Shown: positions 9,895 through 18,397 of the stretch, one piece after another
How positions within the stretch are numbered: position 1 is the stretch's first letter
Layout of the letters: the number at the start of each line of letters is the position of its first letter
NCBI RefSeq assembly: GCF_014649815.1
Contig: NZ_BMTT01000005.1
Span: forward strand, 347,862 to 411,861
Source of the DNA: Streptomyces mutabilis
GTDB taxonomy: Bacteria > Actinomycetota > Actinomycetes > Streptomycetales > Streptomycetaceae
Direction: 5' to 3'
Length of the DNA: 64,000 nucleotides
Program-made: the position numbers and the translations under genes
Notes under the pieces: model-generated
Told to the model about the DNA's origin: nothing
Database searches by the model: none
What the model saw: the letters and a program-made list of their open reading frames with translations, nothing else

Positions 9895-10060
9895 CAGAGT
9901 GCACCTCGCCGCCTACCTCTGCAAAGAGCGGAACGCCGCCGAACGCCTGATCGGCAAGCTCAAGGCCACGCGAGGTATCGCCGCCCGATACGGCAAGCCC
10001 CAAACAGCTACCTCGTCGGCCTTCGTCTGCGCGCCTCGTCGAGCGTCTGGTACCGGATGA
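9895..10060 (+). pseudogene. IS5-family transposase, C-terminal remnant
   Basis: The fragment contains [20 protein letters not shown] and a frameshifted tail YLVGLRLRA, the region around the last catalytic Glu of IS5-type DDE transposases (usual form YKxRNxVERxxxxLKxxRG). The rest of the element is absent. Confidence 0.65.
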
Positions 10061-10094
10061 GTCCGGGCTGCTGCGAGGCGCGCGCCGCGGACTG

Positions 10095-10550
10095 TCAGTC
10101 CGGTGACACATCTCCACCCGCGTTGCGGATCATGCGCTGCAGAACCTTCAGGGTTATCAGGTACTCCTCGTCCGGAACACCCGCGTGCACCTGCCTTCGG
10201 CTGGCCTGCTGCGTCTCGGCGGCGTGCTGATGCAGCGCCCTGCCTTCGTCGGTGATGTGGAGTCGGCCGTCCGCGTCCGAGACGAGCAGCATCCGCTCCA
10301 CCAGGAGGTCGAGGTCGGGGGCCATACCAGCGCCGACGTCCAGGTTGGCCTGGTGGCTACTGATCACCTCTTCCCGGGTGACACCGTTCTCGCTGTGCAG
10401 GGCCTGGTGCAGCACCCACCACTGGGGCTGTGTGATCCCGATCGCCGCGAGTCGCCCCCTGACATACGCCGTCAGCGTTTTGTTCGCAGCCCACGTCCAG
10501 TACCCGATCGGCTGGTTCACCAGTTCCCCGTCCTCGTGCGAGTACTCCAT
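10095..10550 (-). CDS. MarR-family transcriptional regulator
   Basis: A 151-residue protein with the MarR winged-helix layout: an N-terminal dimerisation helix, recognition region ITQPQWWVLHQAL and a wing ending DGRLHITDEGRAL, followed by C-terminal helices. ATG 10550 follows GAAGGCGG at good spacing. The region around residues 70-80 (MAPDLDLLVERMLLVSD) replaces the usual sequence before the wing. No obvious target gene is divergent from it, since transposase debris lies immediately upstream. Confidence 0.75.
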   Translation of the reverse strand: MEYSHEDGELVNQPIGYWTWAANKTLTAYVRGRLAAIGITQPQWWVLHQALHSENGVTREEVISSHQANLDVGAGMAPDLDLLVERMLLVSDADGRLHITDEGRALHQHAAETQQASRRQVHAGVPDEEYLITLKVLQRMIRNAGGDVSPD

Positions 10551-10574
10551 CACACCGCCTTCTGTCTCGGCCGG

Positions 10575-11095
10575 ACAAGTCCTAGCTGGACTTGGAGCGG
10601 GCGGTGCTCGATTCCAATGGCATGCGCGGGCTGCACGGCGGGGTCTCAAAGCGGGGCCGAGTTCGGTCGACCGCGCGCGGCTGGGCAGCGAGCATCACTT
10701 CATTGTCGTTGGCCAGGGCATCTCCTTCGGGGTGTCGCTGACCGGTGGGAACCGCAACGACGTCATCCCGCTCGAGCTGCTGCTCGACGAGGTTCTCTCC
10801 GTCGCGGGCCGGGCCGCCCCCGGCGACGCTCTGACGCGCTGCTGGCTGACCCGCGGCTATGACCACGACACGTACCGCCGCCTGCTCTGGTGACGAGGCA
10901 TTCGCCCCGTGATCGCGTAGAGGGGCGAGCCGCACTGCGCTGGCCTGGGCATCTTCCGCTGTGTCGTCGAGCGCACGGTCGTCTGGTTCCATGGCTCTTC
11001 GCTGCCTGCGCATTCGTGACAACGCGACGACATGCACGAAGCGTTCCTCGGCCTCGCTGTCTGCCGGATCATTCACCGCCTGCGTTTCAACGCCT
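10575..11095 (+). pseudogene. IS5-family transposase remnant
   Basis: The frame carries GVSLTGGNRNDVIPLELLLD and RCWLTRGYDHDTYRRLLW, recognisable as the DDE core of Streptomyces IS5-type transposases (family form VTLTGGNRHDV and LFADRGYDHD). A TGA at 10891 and further stops and a frameshift split the C-terminal part, which continues as IFRCVVERTVVWFHG and EAFLGLAVCRIIHRLR to about 11095. The N-terminal half is missing; the element is dead. Confidence 0.75.
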
Positions 11096-11417
11096 GCGTT
11101 GGGACGTGTTGACCCCGCTCCCGCCGTGTGGGAACGGTGGCGGGCTGCCACGGCCAGGAGCCAACGGCGGTGAAGTCCCAGACGTTGCTGGGACGTTGTG
11201 CCGCACAGGCCGCGAAGCGCTCCACGTCCGCGGAGCTGAGCGGTACCGCCTCTCCCGCGCAGTAGCGGTGAAGCGGTGAGGTGTTCATGCCAAGCTGTGG
11301 TCGGCTGACCGTAGCTGCGGTCCGTGCGCTTTTTCGGCAACCATACCCGCCGCGGCGTGCGAACGAGGACGCCGTGAGCGATCAGGCCGGCCGAGAGACG
11401 CCTGTGGGCGCTGACGC
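11096..11417. other. Non-coding stretch
   Basis: No gene, clear repeat or terminator is seen between the transposase remnant and the truncated GPP34-like gene. Confidence 0.4.
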
Positions 11418-11672
11418 TCAGGGTCTGACCCACTCCGCTGCCCCGCGAAGTCTGCGAGACGACCGGATCCGCCCGAGAACCTCGCGGAGCGCGGGGTCAC
11501 GCGGGTTGGCTCCGTGGCCAGCGACGATGTATCCGTCAACGGTGTGGACGAAGCCGCCCAGAGCGAGTTCGGTCAGTACCGCTGCGCTCAGGCCGAAGTC
11601 GAGGCCGGTGCGATAAGGGGGGACACGGCCTTGTCCGTCCAGGTACACAGCCAGCAGGAAGTCTCCCGGCAA
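11418..11672 (-). pseudogene. GPP34-family protein, N-terminal fragment
   Basis: The minus-strand frame reads LPGDFLLAVYLDGQG, then a Leu-Asp-Phe/Tyr-Gly-Leu core and LALGGFVHTVDGYIVAG, typical of the N-terminal domain of actinobacterial GPP34 (Golgi phosphoprotein 3-like) proteins of about 220 residues. It stops at 11418 after about 85 residues. The start is unclear; TTG 11672 is the last plausible codon before the conserved part. Truncation makes function unlikely. Confidence 0.6.
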
Positions 11673-11773
11673 GGCCCGGCTCCAGTCTGCACACCCGTTC
11701 TCCCCCTCACACCGCACGTCGCTTCGTCGTTCCCGGTCCTTCCCCGGTCCGAGCGGCCGAACCACGGCCGCTC

Positions 11774-12193
11774 TTACGGGGTAGTAGCGGCGGGCAGGCC
11801 GGCGAGCCGGCGCACGGCGGCGAGCCCGTCGTCGGTGCCGGGCCAGTGGCGGTTGAGGGCGTGCGGGCTGGCACGGCGGACGATCGCCCGCAGGACGGCG
11901 GCGACCACGATGGCGTCGTCGGCGTAGCCCAGGACGGGGATGAAGTCCGGCACCAGGTCGATGGGCATCGCGAGGTAGGCCAGCAGCAGCCACAGCCGGA
12001 CCCGCGCCCCGCGCGGCAGGTCCGGGTCGCGGGCCAGGCGGGGGATGAGCCGCAGCAGGTCGGGCAGCAACCGGATGGCCTCGGTGAACAGGCTGCCGCG
12101 CGGCCGGACGATCAGCATGGCGGCGATGACGAGTAGCCAGGTCAGCATCAGGCCGCCGACGACGGCAAGGGCGACGGAGAGCCAGGTGTTCAC
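11774..12193 (-). CDS. DUF1232 (YkvA-type) membrane protein
   Basis: A 139-residue protein with an N-terminal transmembrane helix (VALAVVGGLMLTWLLVIAAM, about 5-26) and a C-terminal DUF1232 domain containing LAYLAMPIDLVPDFIPVLGY and ADDAIVV. The function of the family is unknown. GTG 12193 overlaps the stop codon of the upstream chrB-like gene in a GTGA arrangement, so the two are translationally coupled. Confidence 0.82.
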   Translation of the reverse strand: MNTWLSVALAVVGGLMLTWLLVIAAMLIVRPRGSLFTEAIRLLPDLLRLIPRLARDPDLPRGARVRLWLLLAYLAMPIDLVPDFIPVLGYADDAIVVAAVLRAIVRRASPHALNRHWPGTDDGLAAVRRLAGLPAATTP

Positions 12194-12840
12194 GGGCGGG
12201 GTCCTCGTCCTTCCACGGCGCGCAGCCGGACCGCACCGCGGCCGGTGTCGGTGTGGGGAGCCGTCTCGGCGGCGAGGGCAGCGGCCTCGAACGCCTTCAT
12301 GGCTTTGCGGGCACGGTCGAGTTCTGCGCGGACCTCGGCGCCGATCGGGGCGGCGAAGTAATTCCGGGCATCGATCTTGGCTACCCATGCCTCGAAGCGG
12401 GCCAGGTCGGCCTCGGATTCCTCGACTTCGGCGAAGGTGGTGTGTCCCTTGGCGGTCTCGGTCTCGATTTCGGCGAAGAAAGCAGGCAGGCGTTCCAGGA
12501 CCTCGCCATACTCGGCGGTGACGGATGCGCGGAACGCGCCGATCAGCTCGCTGCGCTCGACCGGGTCGGTCAGGGTCAGGTGCAGGCAGCGGGCGGTGCC
12601 GCCGCCGGCGCGTACCTTGTCCACCAGCGCGCGTACCGTTCCGGCGACCGGCGGGCGATCGGGCAGCAGGCACACCGACTGCTGCACGTACACCGCCCCC
12701 AGCCCGCGCAGCTTGCGCCACACGTGCACGCGCAGGGAATCCGCGCCGCCCGCGGTGCTCACCGCTACCAGCAGCCAGGCATCCTCGGCTGCCGCTTCAC
12801 CCCGCGCCGGCCCCGGCTCATTGCCTTCGTCATCACTCAC
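12190..12840 (-). CDS. ChrB N-terminal domain protein (chromate-resistance regulator-like)
   Basis: A protein of about 216 residues whose first half matches the ChrB N-terminal domain: WLLVAVSTAGGADSLRVHVW, KLRGLGAVYVQQSVCLLPD. ChrB proteins act as chromate-responsive regulators or accessory proteins of ChrA transporters; no chrA is present here. The C-terminal half is helical and rich in Glu and Ala. GTG 12840 was chosen over an upstream ATG at 12936 because conserved sequence starts soon after it; neither has a strong ribosome binding site. It is coupled to the DUF1232 gene by a 4-base overlap. Confidence 0.72.
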   Translation of the reverse strand: MSDDEGNEPGPARGEAAAEDAWLLVAVSTAGGADSLRVHVWRKLRGLGAVYVQQSVCLLPDRPPVAGTVRALVDKVRAGGGTARCLHLTLTDPVERSELIGAFRASVTAEYGEVLERLPAFFAEIETETAKGHTTFAEVEESEADLARFEAWVAKIDARNYFAAPIGAEVRAELDRARKAMKAFEAAALAAETAPHTDTGRGAVRLRAVEGRGPRP

Positions 12841-13188
12841 GTCCGCAATGATACGCCCGTAACAGTCCTTCCGGACCCGTCTCATCCCAATGCAGGCCTG
12901 TGCTGCGCATACTTCCAGCCCGAGTGAGGGCGGCATATGACTGCTGCGTTACGGCTATTGCGGCCGGCCTGTCCAGGAGGCCCACTCTCCCCGGCTCGGC
13001 CTCACGGGCAGCTGGCCGCCTATGACGCCAGCGGCCGTCCAGCAGCTCATCGTGTGTCCGGGCTCGACCGACCACACCAGGCGTGAACGGGGCACTGCCG
13101 TCCATGCCGAAGCGGGCGCCGTCCCGGCCCTGACTCCAAGGTTCACAGACGTGTCATCGGACAGGGCAGCGGCTTCCTCGCGGCAGGG
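12841..13188. other. Non-coding stretch left of the IS5 element
   Basis: No gene is supported. Short Arg-rich frames have no ribosome binding sites. Confidence 0.4.
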
Positions 13189-13224
13189 CTAACGAGCTCG
13201 TGCACGGTAAGCGGTGAGACGTCG
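13189..13224. repeat. IS5 element left inverted repeat
   Basis: A 36-base repeat perfectly complementary to 14209-14244; it ends ...GGTGAGACGTCG on the inner side. Confidence 0.9.
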
Positions 13225-13246
13225 CGGACTCCGGTGTGGCCCGTGG

Positions 13247-14182
13247 TCACATCTGTCGTGCCAGCTTCAGGTCCGCTGTCTGCTGATGGGACAGCAAGCC
13301 GGCGATGGCTTGGACGGTGTCGCTCATGTGCTCGCGGCGTCCGAGGTGGCGGGCCAGTGCCCGCCAGTTCTTGAGGTGGGCGATGCCGTGCTCGACGCGG
13401 ATACGCCGTGATGAGTGCGTTTTGCGCTGGCGCTCGTACATCTCCTCGTACCAGTCGGGGGCGTTCTTCTTAAACTTGCGGTGTGGTGGTGTGATCACCC
13501 GGCCTCCGGTCTGGGCGCCCAGGCCCTGGTAGCCGGCGTCGGCGAGGATCTCCACCGCGGGTCCGTCGGCCAGGAGCCTGACCAGTACCAACTGGCGGGC
13601 GTGGGTGATGTCTGCGCAGCTGCCGGGCTCGGTCGGGCTGCAGAAGAGCATGCGGCCGTCCCCGTCCGTGACGACCATGGTCTTGATCGCGTTCTGCTTG
13701 TTCTTGCCGGAGATGAACTGGTCGCGGTCCTTGCGTCCGGCGGCCGGGCGGCGGACCCGAATCTCGGTGCCGTCGATGATGCCGGTCTTCTCACTGGTTC
13801 CGAGGTGGTCGATGACCTCGGCCAGTGTCCGCAGCCGCACCCCCTGGCTGACGCTGCACCCTCGCTCGGCCAGCAGAGGCCGCACCTCACCGATGGCACG
13901 AGTGATGGTGGAGCGGTCGACACCGAACCAGCAGGCGAGCTCGTCGTGCGTGGTGGCATGCCGGAGGTGCACGAGCGTGGCCAGAAGCCGGTCGACGAAC
14001 ACCGACCGGTGCTTCGCTCCTGCGCCCACAGCGCGCTTCCGCGGACGGGACGCAAGCTCGGCCTGGTGTCGTCCGTGCCACAACGGGCCAAGCTCTGCGA
14101 CCAGTTCAGCGATCACGTTGGCCGACAGGCCCGTCATCCTCCGGTCGCTGACGATCGCTGCACGAGATACGTTCCCCACCAC
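13247..14182 (-). CDS. IS5-family transposase (DDE_Tnp_4 type)
   Basis: A 311-residue transposase. The N-terminal helix-turn-helix includes TTHDELACWFGVDRSTITRA (about 78-97). The DDE core shows GIIDGTEIRVRRP (first Asp), EILADAGYQGLG (second Asp) and RIRVEHGIAHLKNW (Glu), in the order expected for IS5/ISH-type elements. It fills the element between the two inverted repeats and has no frameshift or premature stop. Confidence 0.92.
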   Translation of the reverse strand: MVGNVSRAAIVSDRRMTGLSANVIAELVAELGPLWHGRHQAELASRPRKRAVGAGAKHRSVFVDRLLATLVHLRHATTHDELACWFGVDRSTITRAIGEVRPLLAERGCSVSQGVRLRTLAEVIDHLGTSEKTGIIDGTEIRVRRPAAGRKDRDQFISGKNKQNAIKTMVVTDGDGRMLFCSPTEPGSCADITHARQLVLVRLLADGPAVEILADAGYQGLGAQTGGRVITPPHRKFKKNAPDWYEEMYERQRKTHSSRRIRVEHGIAHLKNWRALARHLGRREHMSDTVQAIAGLLSHQQTADLKLARQM

Positions 14183-14208
14183 ATGGCCATGATCGATGAT
14201 CAGAAGTT

Positions 14209-14244
14209 CGACGTCTCACCGCTTACCGTGCACGAGCTCGTTAG
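14209..14244. repeat. IS5 element right inverted repeat
   Basis: The mirror image of 13189-13224, with 36 of 36 bases paired. The transposase gene starts just inside it. Confidence 0.9.
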
Positions 14245-14492
14245 GCATGGTCCAGCCTGCGGGGCTTTCCACTGTCTCGGCGCCTTCACCTACTGGTACC
14301 TCACCTACGGCGGGTGAGATCAGTACGCGTCCGTCCTCAGGTGAGTCAGTCCTGGGTGATTCCTGTAGGCCAGGGATTTTTCACCAACCGGGGGACCGGG
14401 CCCCTTACCGACTGGTTAGCTGTTGCGGGGCAGGAGGTTGATGTCGCGCCCACCCGAGAGCAGATGTATGCGGATCGCATATAGTTCTGGGT

Positions 14493-14873
14493 ATGGAATC
14501 AAGCCTTGAAGAAGCGGTCAACGAGTGGCACGCGAGCGTCAACGCCGTTGACCTGCAGCGGTCTGCGACAGCGGTCGGTGATCCGGTCGTCGTCCTCGGC
14601 CCGAAGGGTGCGGGTCCGATCACGCCTACGCAGTTCGCTGACTGGGTGGAGCGTTCGGGGATCAAGCTGGTCCCTCTGTCGTGGCACCCGGTCAGCGAGC
14701 GTCTGATGGTGGTCGAGGAAGACGCCACCTGGCCCGAGAGCACGGAGCCCACGCGGGTGGCGACGGTCTTCCGTGCCTCCGACGGGAAGGTCACGGCTGC
14801 GCTGAGGCTGCCGGACCTCAAGGCTGCTCTCGAGCTGGCCTACATCTGCCGCGAGATGGCAGCAACCGAATGA
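14493..14873 (+). CDS. Small NTF2/SnoaL-like protein of unknown function
   Basis: A 126-residue protein with an N-terminal helix (EEAVNEWHASVNAVDLQRSA) and a beta-rich C-terminal half, which looks like the SnoaL/NTF2 cone fold used by small isomerases, stress proteins and ligand-binding proteins. No catalytic residues can be named. It starts at ATG 14493 and overlaps the next gene, a MarR regulator, by ATGA, so the two form an operon and the protein may bind or modify the regulator's ligand. Confidence 0.65.
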   Translation: MESSLEEAVNEWHASVNAVDLQRSATAVGDPVVVLGPKGAGPITPTQFADWVERSGIKLVPLSWHPVSERLMVVEEDATWPESTEPTRVATVFRASDGKVTAALRLPDLKAALELAYICREMAATE

Positions 14874-15307
14874 CAGACCGAGGTCCGGGACAGGTCCTGT
14901 TCCACTTCGTCAGGCACTGGTCACGCCGACCTGTCGCAGCAGACACGGGCGACGAGCAGGGGCGACTCGTGCTGGTCTGCGAGGCAGTCCATGCGCTCAG
15001 CCTGCGCGGGACCCCGGCAACGGTGAATGCGATCGCGCACGAGATCGGGATCGACCAGAGTGGCGCTTCACGGTTGATTAAGAGCGGTGCGGCAGCCGGC
15101 TGCCTGGTCATGGCGGCGTCCGCGGCCGATGGTCGACGACGCGAAGCATCACTCACTTCCGCGGGCAGGTCCATGCTGGACCAGGCACATCGCTGGCAGG
15201 AGGACATCTTCGTTCAGCTGACCACAGGCTGGAGCGACAAGAAGCGCCGCGACTTCCAGCAGGCGATGACCGACCTGATGGAGCGCTCCTACGCGATGGA
15301 CGCATGA
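14870..15307 (+). CDS. MarR-family transcriptional regulator
   Basis: A 145-residue winged-helix regulator: GTPATVNAIAHEIGIDQSGA is the recognition region, AASAADGRRREASLTSAGRS is the wing, and C-terminal helices follow. ATG 14870 overlaps the stop of the upstream small protein (ATGA). Its own stop overlaps the start codon of an IS481-type transposase frame (GCATGAGC), an unusual fusion of host operon and mobile element described under findings. Confidence 0.82.
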   Translation: MTDRGPGQVLFHFVRHWSRRPVAADTGDEQGRLVLVCEAVHALSLRGTPATVNAIAHEIGIDQSGASRLIKSGAAAGCLVMAASAADGRRREASLTSAGRSMLDQAHRWQEDIFVQLTTGWSDKKRRDFQQAMTDLMERSYAMDA

Positions 15308-16203
15308 GCCACGCCAATGCCCCGCTGAGCATCGAGGGCCGCCGCCGCTTGGTCGAGCGCTGCAAGACACGCCCCATCGCGCACGTGGCCGCAGAGATGG
15401 GCATCTCCCGTGCCTGTGCGTCGAAGTGGGTCAACCGGTGGCGTCGTCACGGCGAGGCTGGACTGCGCGACCGCTCATCGAGCCCACGCCGGAGCCCGCA
15501 CGCCACACCAGCCTGAGTCATCGAGAAGATCGAGTCCTGGCGGCGCGAGCACAAGTGGTCGGCCCAGCGCATCACCGACGAGCTCGCCGGCCTCGGGTTC
15601 GTGATCAACCGCCGGACCGTCACCCGGCACCTGAGCAGCCTCGGCCTGGGCAACCGCAGGTTCATCGACCCTGGTGGAGACAACAACCGCAAGCCCGGGA
15701 AGATCACCGCCCGCTGGCCCGGCCACATGGTGCACCTGGACGTGAAGAAGGTCGGCAGGATCCCCGACGGCGGCGGCTGGCGCGTCCATGGCCGCGCCAG
15801 CGACCAGGCCAAGACCGTCGGTCGAGCGAAGTCAGCTGGCGCAAAACGCGGCCACACCTACCTGCACTCCGCAGTCGACGGCTTCTCCCGGCTCTCCTAC
15901 ACAGAGCCCCTTCCCGACGAGAAGGGAACCACCGCCGCGGCGTTCCTCGCCCGAGCGAAAGTCTGGTTCGCCGCCCACGGCATCACTCACATCCACCGCG
16001 TCGTCACCGATAACGGGGCCTGCTACCGATCCGGCGACTTTGCCTGCATCGTCGGCCAGCGCACGCGGCATCAGAAGACCAAGCCGTATACCCAACGCCA
16101 CAACGGAAAGGTCGAGCGCTACCAGAGGATCCTCGCCGAGGAACTGCTCTACGCCCGCGAGTTCAGGTCAGAGCGTTGTCTCGTTTCTCGGCGAAGGCGA
16201 TGA
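15304..16203 (+). pseudogene. IS481-family transposase, interrupted and truncated
   Basis: The N-terminal helix-turn-helix (PIAHVAAEMGISRACASKWV) is followed by an in-frame TGA at 15514-15516; the same frame then continues into the rve integrase core with MVHLDVKKVGRIPDGGGWR, TYLHSAVDGFSRLSYTEPL, VVTDNGACYRS and QRHNGKVERYQRILAEELLY. The family's last 60 or so residues, which normally include an RPH motif, are missing, and the frame runs into foreign sequence after about 16165. The gene is dead unless the TGA is read through. Confidence 0.85.
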
Positions 16204-16204
16204 G

Positions 16205-16320
16205 TGGGTACCCACGCGCCTGCCCGGGGCATGAGGTCCTCCGCGGCCGCCACCGGCACGCGAGGTCGAAGTCGTGGCCGGGAGTGCGCATGGTCACGGT
16301 CGGCGGGCGGTCACCCGGCC
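16205..16320 (-). pseudogene. fdhD: FdhD (formate dehydrogenase accessory), N-terminal scrap
   Basis: On the minus strand a frame reads RPPTVTMRTPGHDFDLA, very close to the conserved N-terminal segment of FdhD (usual form VTMRTPGxDFxLAxGFL), the sulfurtransferase that activates the formate dehydrogenase molybdenum cofactor. The downstream part is replaced by the truncated IS481 end. It lies directly after the formate dehydrogenase remnant, which is the usual gene order. Confidence 0.55.
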
Positions 16321-16950
16321 CGTGCGTCCGTCCGCTCCCGTACCGGCACCAGGCGCACGACGCCACCTTTGGAGGTGGGTGTGTTGCTGATGTCGGCGAA
16401 CGCTGTCGAGGGGCACCAGGACGTTGGTCTGGTGATAGGCGGCGGAGCCGGGCGGCGTTGGATACGAAACCACTCGGGAACCCGGGGCGCGGCGTTCCAC
16501 ACCGTCGTGCCAGACGCTGACCAGATCGACTTCGTCGGGGTCCTCAAGACCGAGGGCTTTGAGGTCTGCCGTGTTCACCAGCAGACCCTGCGGGCGTTGT
16601 GGATGCCCCGGTAGCGGTCGTTCATGGAGTACGGGACAGTGTTCCACTGGTCGTGCGAGCGCAGTGTCTGCTGGGTGAGGTGTCCCTCAGGGGTGCAGCA
16701 TCTCGAATGCGTTTGAGGGTGAAGACCGCCTTGCCGCTTGGTGTCGGAAACCGGCCCTCGTTTGCTTGGCACCGTTCTCATTACTCGTTGCGGTGACGCC
16801 GAGTGGGCTCATGGGCCAAGCGCAGCCCGGGCAGTCGAAACCCTCCGCCTGGTTGACGTTCAGCAGCGTCAGGGCAGTGCGCCGCACCGAGGTCTGCCCC
16901 AGGGAGGCCGGATCGCGTGTGCGACGGCTGGCGTGCCGGTCGCCCATGTC
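16300..16950 (-). pseudogene. Formate dehydrogenase-like molybdopterin oxidoreductase, gutted
   Basis: An N-terminal piece on the minus strand (VNQAEGFDCPGCAWP near 16830) and a C-terminal piece (LRSHDQWNTVPYSMNDRYRG near 16640, then DEVDLVSVWHDGVERRAPG near 16530, then TNVLVPLDSV) belong to the FdhF/YdeP-type alpha subunit of about 750 residues. The several hundred residues between are deleted, and at least two frameshifts remain. A functional gene would oxidise formate to CO2, the last step of formaldehyde dissimilation. Confidence 0.8.
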
Positions 16951-17103
16951 GTGGGCGGCGTGACGGTCAGGCGCTCGTCAGGGTCCTCGACCGAGCTCAT
17001 CGTCCCGCTCGCTTGCTCCGCCACTCGCGTGGATATGTTGCAGACCGGGTGGGTGCCGAACCGGGAACCGGTGCCGGTACAGGGGTTCTGGAGTGCATGT
17101 GGG

Positions 17104-17131
17104 TGAACCGCTCCGGGTCTGATGGAGGCTC
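17104..17131. repeat. IS3 element left inverted repeat
   Basis: It begins TGAACCGCTCCGGG and ends GGAGGCTC. It pairs with 18397-18424, with mismatches only in the centre. Confidence 0.85.
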
Positions 17132-17153
17132 GATTCCCTGAGAGGATCGAGTC

Positions 17154-17480
17154 ATGGCACGTCCGTCCCCCTACCCTTCCGAGCTTCGTGAGCGTGCGGT
17201 GCGCATGGTCGCGGAGATCCGCCCCAACTACCCGACGGAGTGGGCCGCGATGAAGGCGGTCGCCGCGAAGCTGGGCATCGGTGCCGCTGAGACGGTGCGA
17301 ACGTGGGTCCGCAAGGCCGAAGTCGATGCAGGCCAGCGTCCGGGCGTGACCTCGGACGAGGCAGCAGAGATCAAGCGCCTGAAGGCGGAGAACGCCGAAC
17401 TGCGGCGGGCGAACGAGATCCTCAAGGCAGCATCAGCTTTCTTCGCGGCCGAGCTCGACCGGCCAGCGAAGCGCTCGTAG
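17154..17480 (+). CDS. IS3 transposase OrfA (DNA-binding subunit)
   Basis: A 108-residue helix-turn-helix protein (PSELRERAVRMVAEIRPNYP) with a C-terminal leucine-zipper-like coil (EIKRLKAENAELRRANEILK, about 69-88), as in OrfA of IS3 elements. The last codons overlap orfB in the -1 frame, where a ribosomal frameshift would produce the OrfAB fusion transposase. Confidence 0.9.
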   Translation: MARPSPYPSELRERAVRMVAEIRPNYPTEWAAMKAVAAKLGIGAAETVRTWVRKAEVDAGQRPGVTSDEAAEIKRLKAENAELRRANEILKAASAFFAAELDRPAKRS

Positions 17481-18397
17481 CGTTCATCGACACACACCGC
17501 CAGGTGTTCGGAGTCGAGCCGATCTGCCGAGTCCTGACCAGCCACGGACTGAAGATCGCAACGAGCACCTACTACGCGGCGAAAAACCGCACCCCCAGCA
17601 CCCGGACAGTCCGCGACACTGAGCTGAAGACGCAGATCAGCCGCGTCCACAAGGACAACTTCAGCGTCTACGGCGTCCGGAAAGTCTGGCGGCAACTACA
17701 TCGCGAGGGCATACCGGTGGCCCGCTGCACCGTCGCACGGCTGATGCGCGACCTGGGCCTGGAGGGCGCCCGGCGAGGGAAGAAGATCCGCAGCACTGTC
17801 CGGGACGACGGCCATGATCGGGCCACCGACCTGCTGCAACGCGACTTCACCGCATCCCGGCCGAACGAGCGATGGGTCGCGGACTTCACCTACGTCGCCA
17901 CCTGGTCCGGGATCGTCTACGTCGCGTTCGTCGTGGACGTCTTCTCCCGGGCGGTCGTCGGCTGGTCCGCCGCCACCAGCAAGCGGGCCAAGCTCGTCCT
18001 CGACGCCCTCGACATGGCGTTGTGGCGCCGAGACCGGGCCGGAACTCCCGCTGGCCCGGGGCTGGTTCATCATTCAGACGCCGGCAGTCAGTACACGTCT
18101 TTCGCGTTCACGGCCCACCTCCTCGAGGCCGGCATCGACGCCGCGATCGGCACCGTCGGCGACGCCCTGGACAACGCGCTCATGGAATCCCAGATCGGCC
18201 TCTACAAAACGGAGCTGATCAAACCCCGCAAGCCCTGGCACGGCCTCGCCGACGTCGAACTCGGCACCGCGGAATGGGTCGACTGGTTCAACAACCAGCG
18301 CCTCCACACCGCGATCGGAGACCTCCCGCCCCACGAGCACGAAACCAACCACTACGCTCAACACCAGCCCCGACCGGCGGCTGGAGTCAACGCATAG
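17303..18397 (+). CDS. IS3 transposase OrfB (integrase catalytic subunit)
   Basis: Homology starts at about 17470 (LVAFIDTHRQVFGVEPICRV); the earlier part of the open frame is a shadow of orfA. The rve core shows ERWVADFTYVATWSG (first Asp), VHHSDAGSQYTS (second Asp) and DNALMESQIGLYKTELI (Glu). It is expressed as OrfAB through a -1 frameshift in the overlap near 17450-17480. The stop codon lies in the right inverted repeat. Confidence 0.9.
   Translation: MGPQGRSRCRPASGRDLGRGSRDQAPEGGERRTAAGERDPQGSISFLRGRARPASEALVAFIDTHRQVFGVEPICRVLTSHGLKIATSTYYAAKNRTPSTRTVRDTELKTQISRVHKDNFSVYGVRKVWRQLHREGIPVARCTVARLMRDLGLEGARRGKKIRSTVRDDGHDRATDLLQRDFTASRPNERWVADFTYVATWSGIVYVAFVVDVFSRAVVGWSAATSKRAKLVLDALDMALWRRDRAGTPAGPGLVHHSDAGSQYTSFAFTAHLLEAGIDAAIGTVGDALDNALMESQIGLYKTELIKPRKPWHGLADVELGTAEWVDWFNNQRLHTAIGDLPPHEHETNHYAQHQPRPAAGVNA

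Larger units (their letters stand above)
13189..14244 (-). mobile_element. IS5-type insertion sequence, apparently intact
   Basis: About 1,056 bp bounded by 36-base perfect inverted repeats, with a single complete transposase gene inside. The repeats begin CTAACGAGCTCGTGCACGG at each outer end. The exact outer boundary and target duplication are uncertain because the flanks share only a few bases (CTA on the left, TAG on the right). Perfect ends and an unbroken gene suggest recent arrival. Confidence 0.88.

Noticed and set aside
15514-15516. In-frame TGA in the IS481 transposase as selenocysteine or programmed readthrough
   Set aside because: No selenocysteine insertion element or recoding signal is apparent, and the gene is also truncated at its C terminus, so simple decay is more likely.
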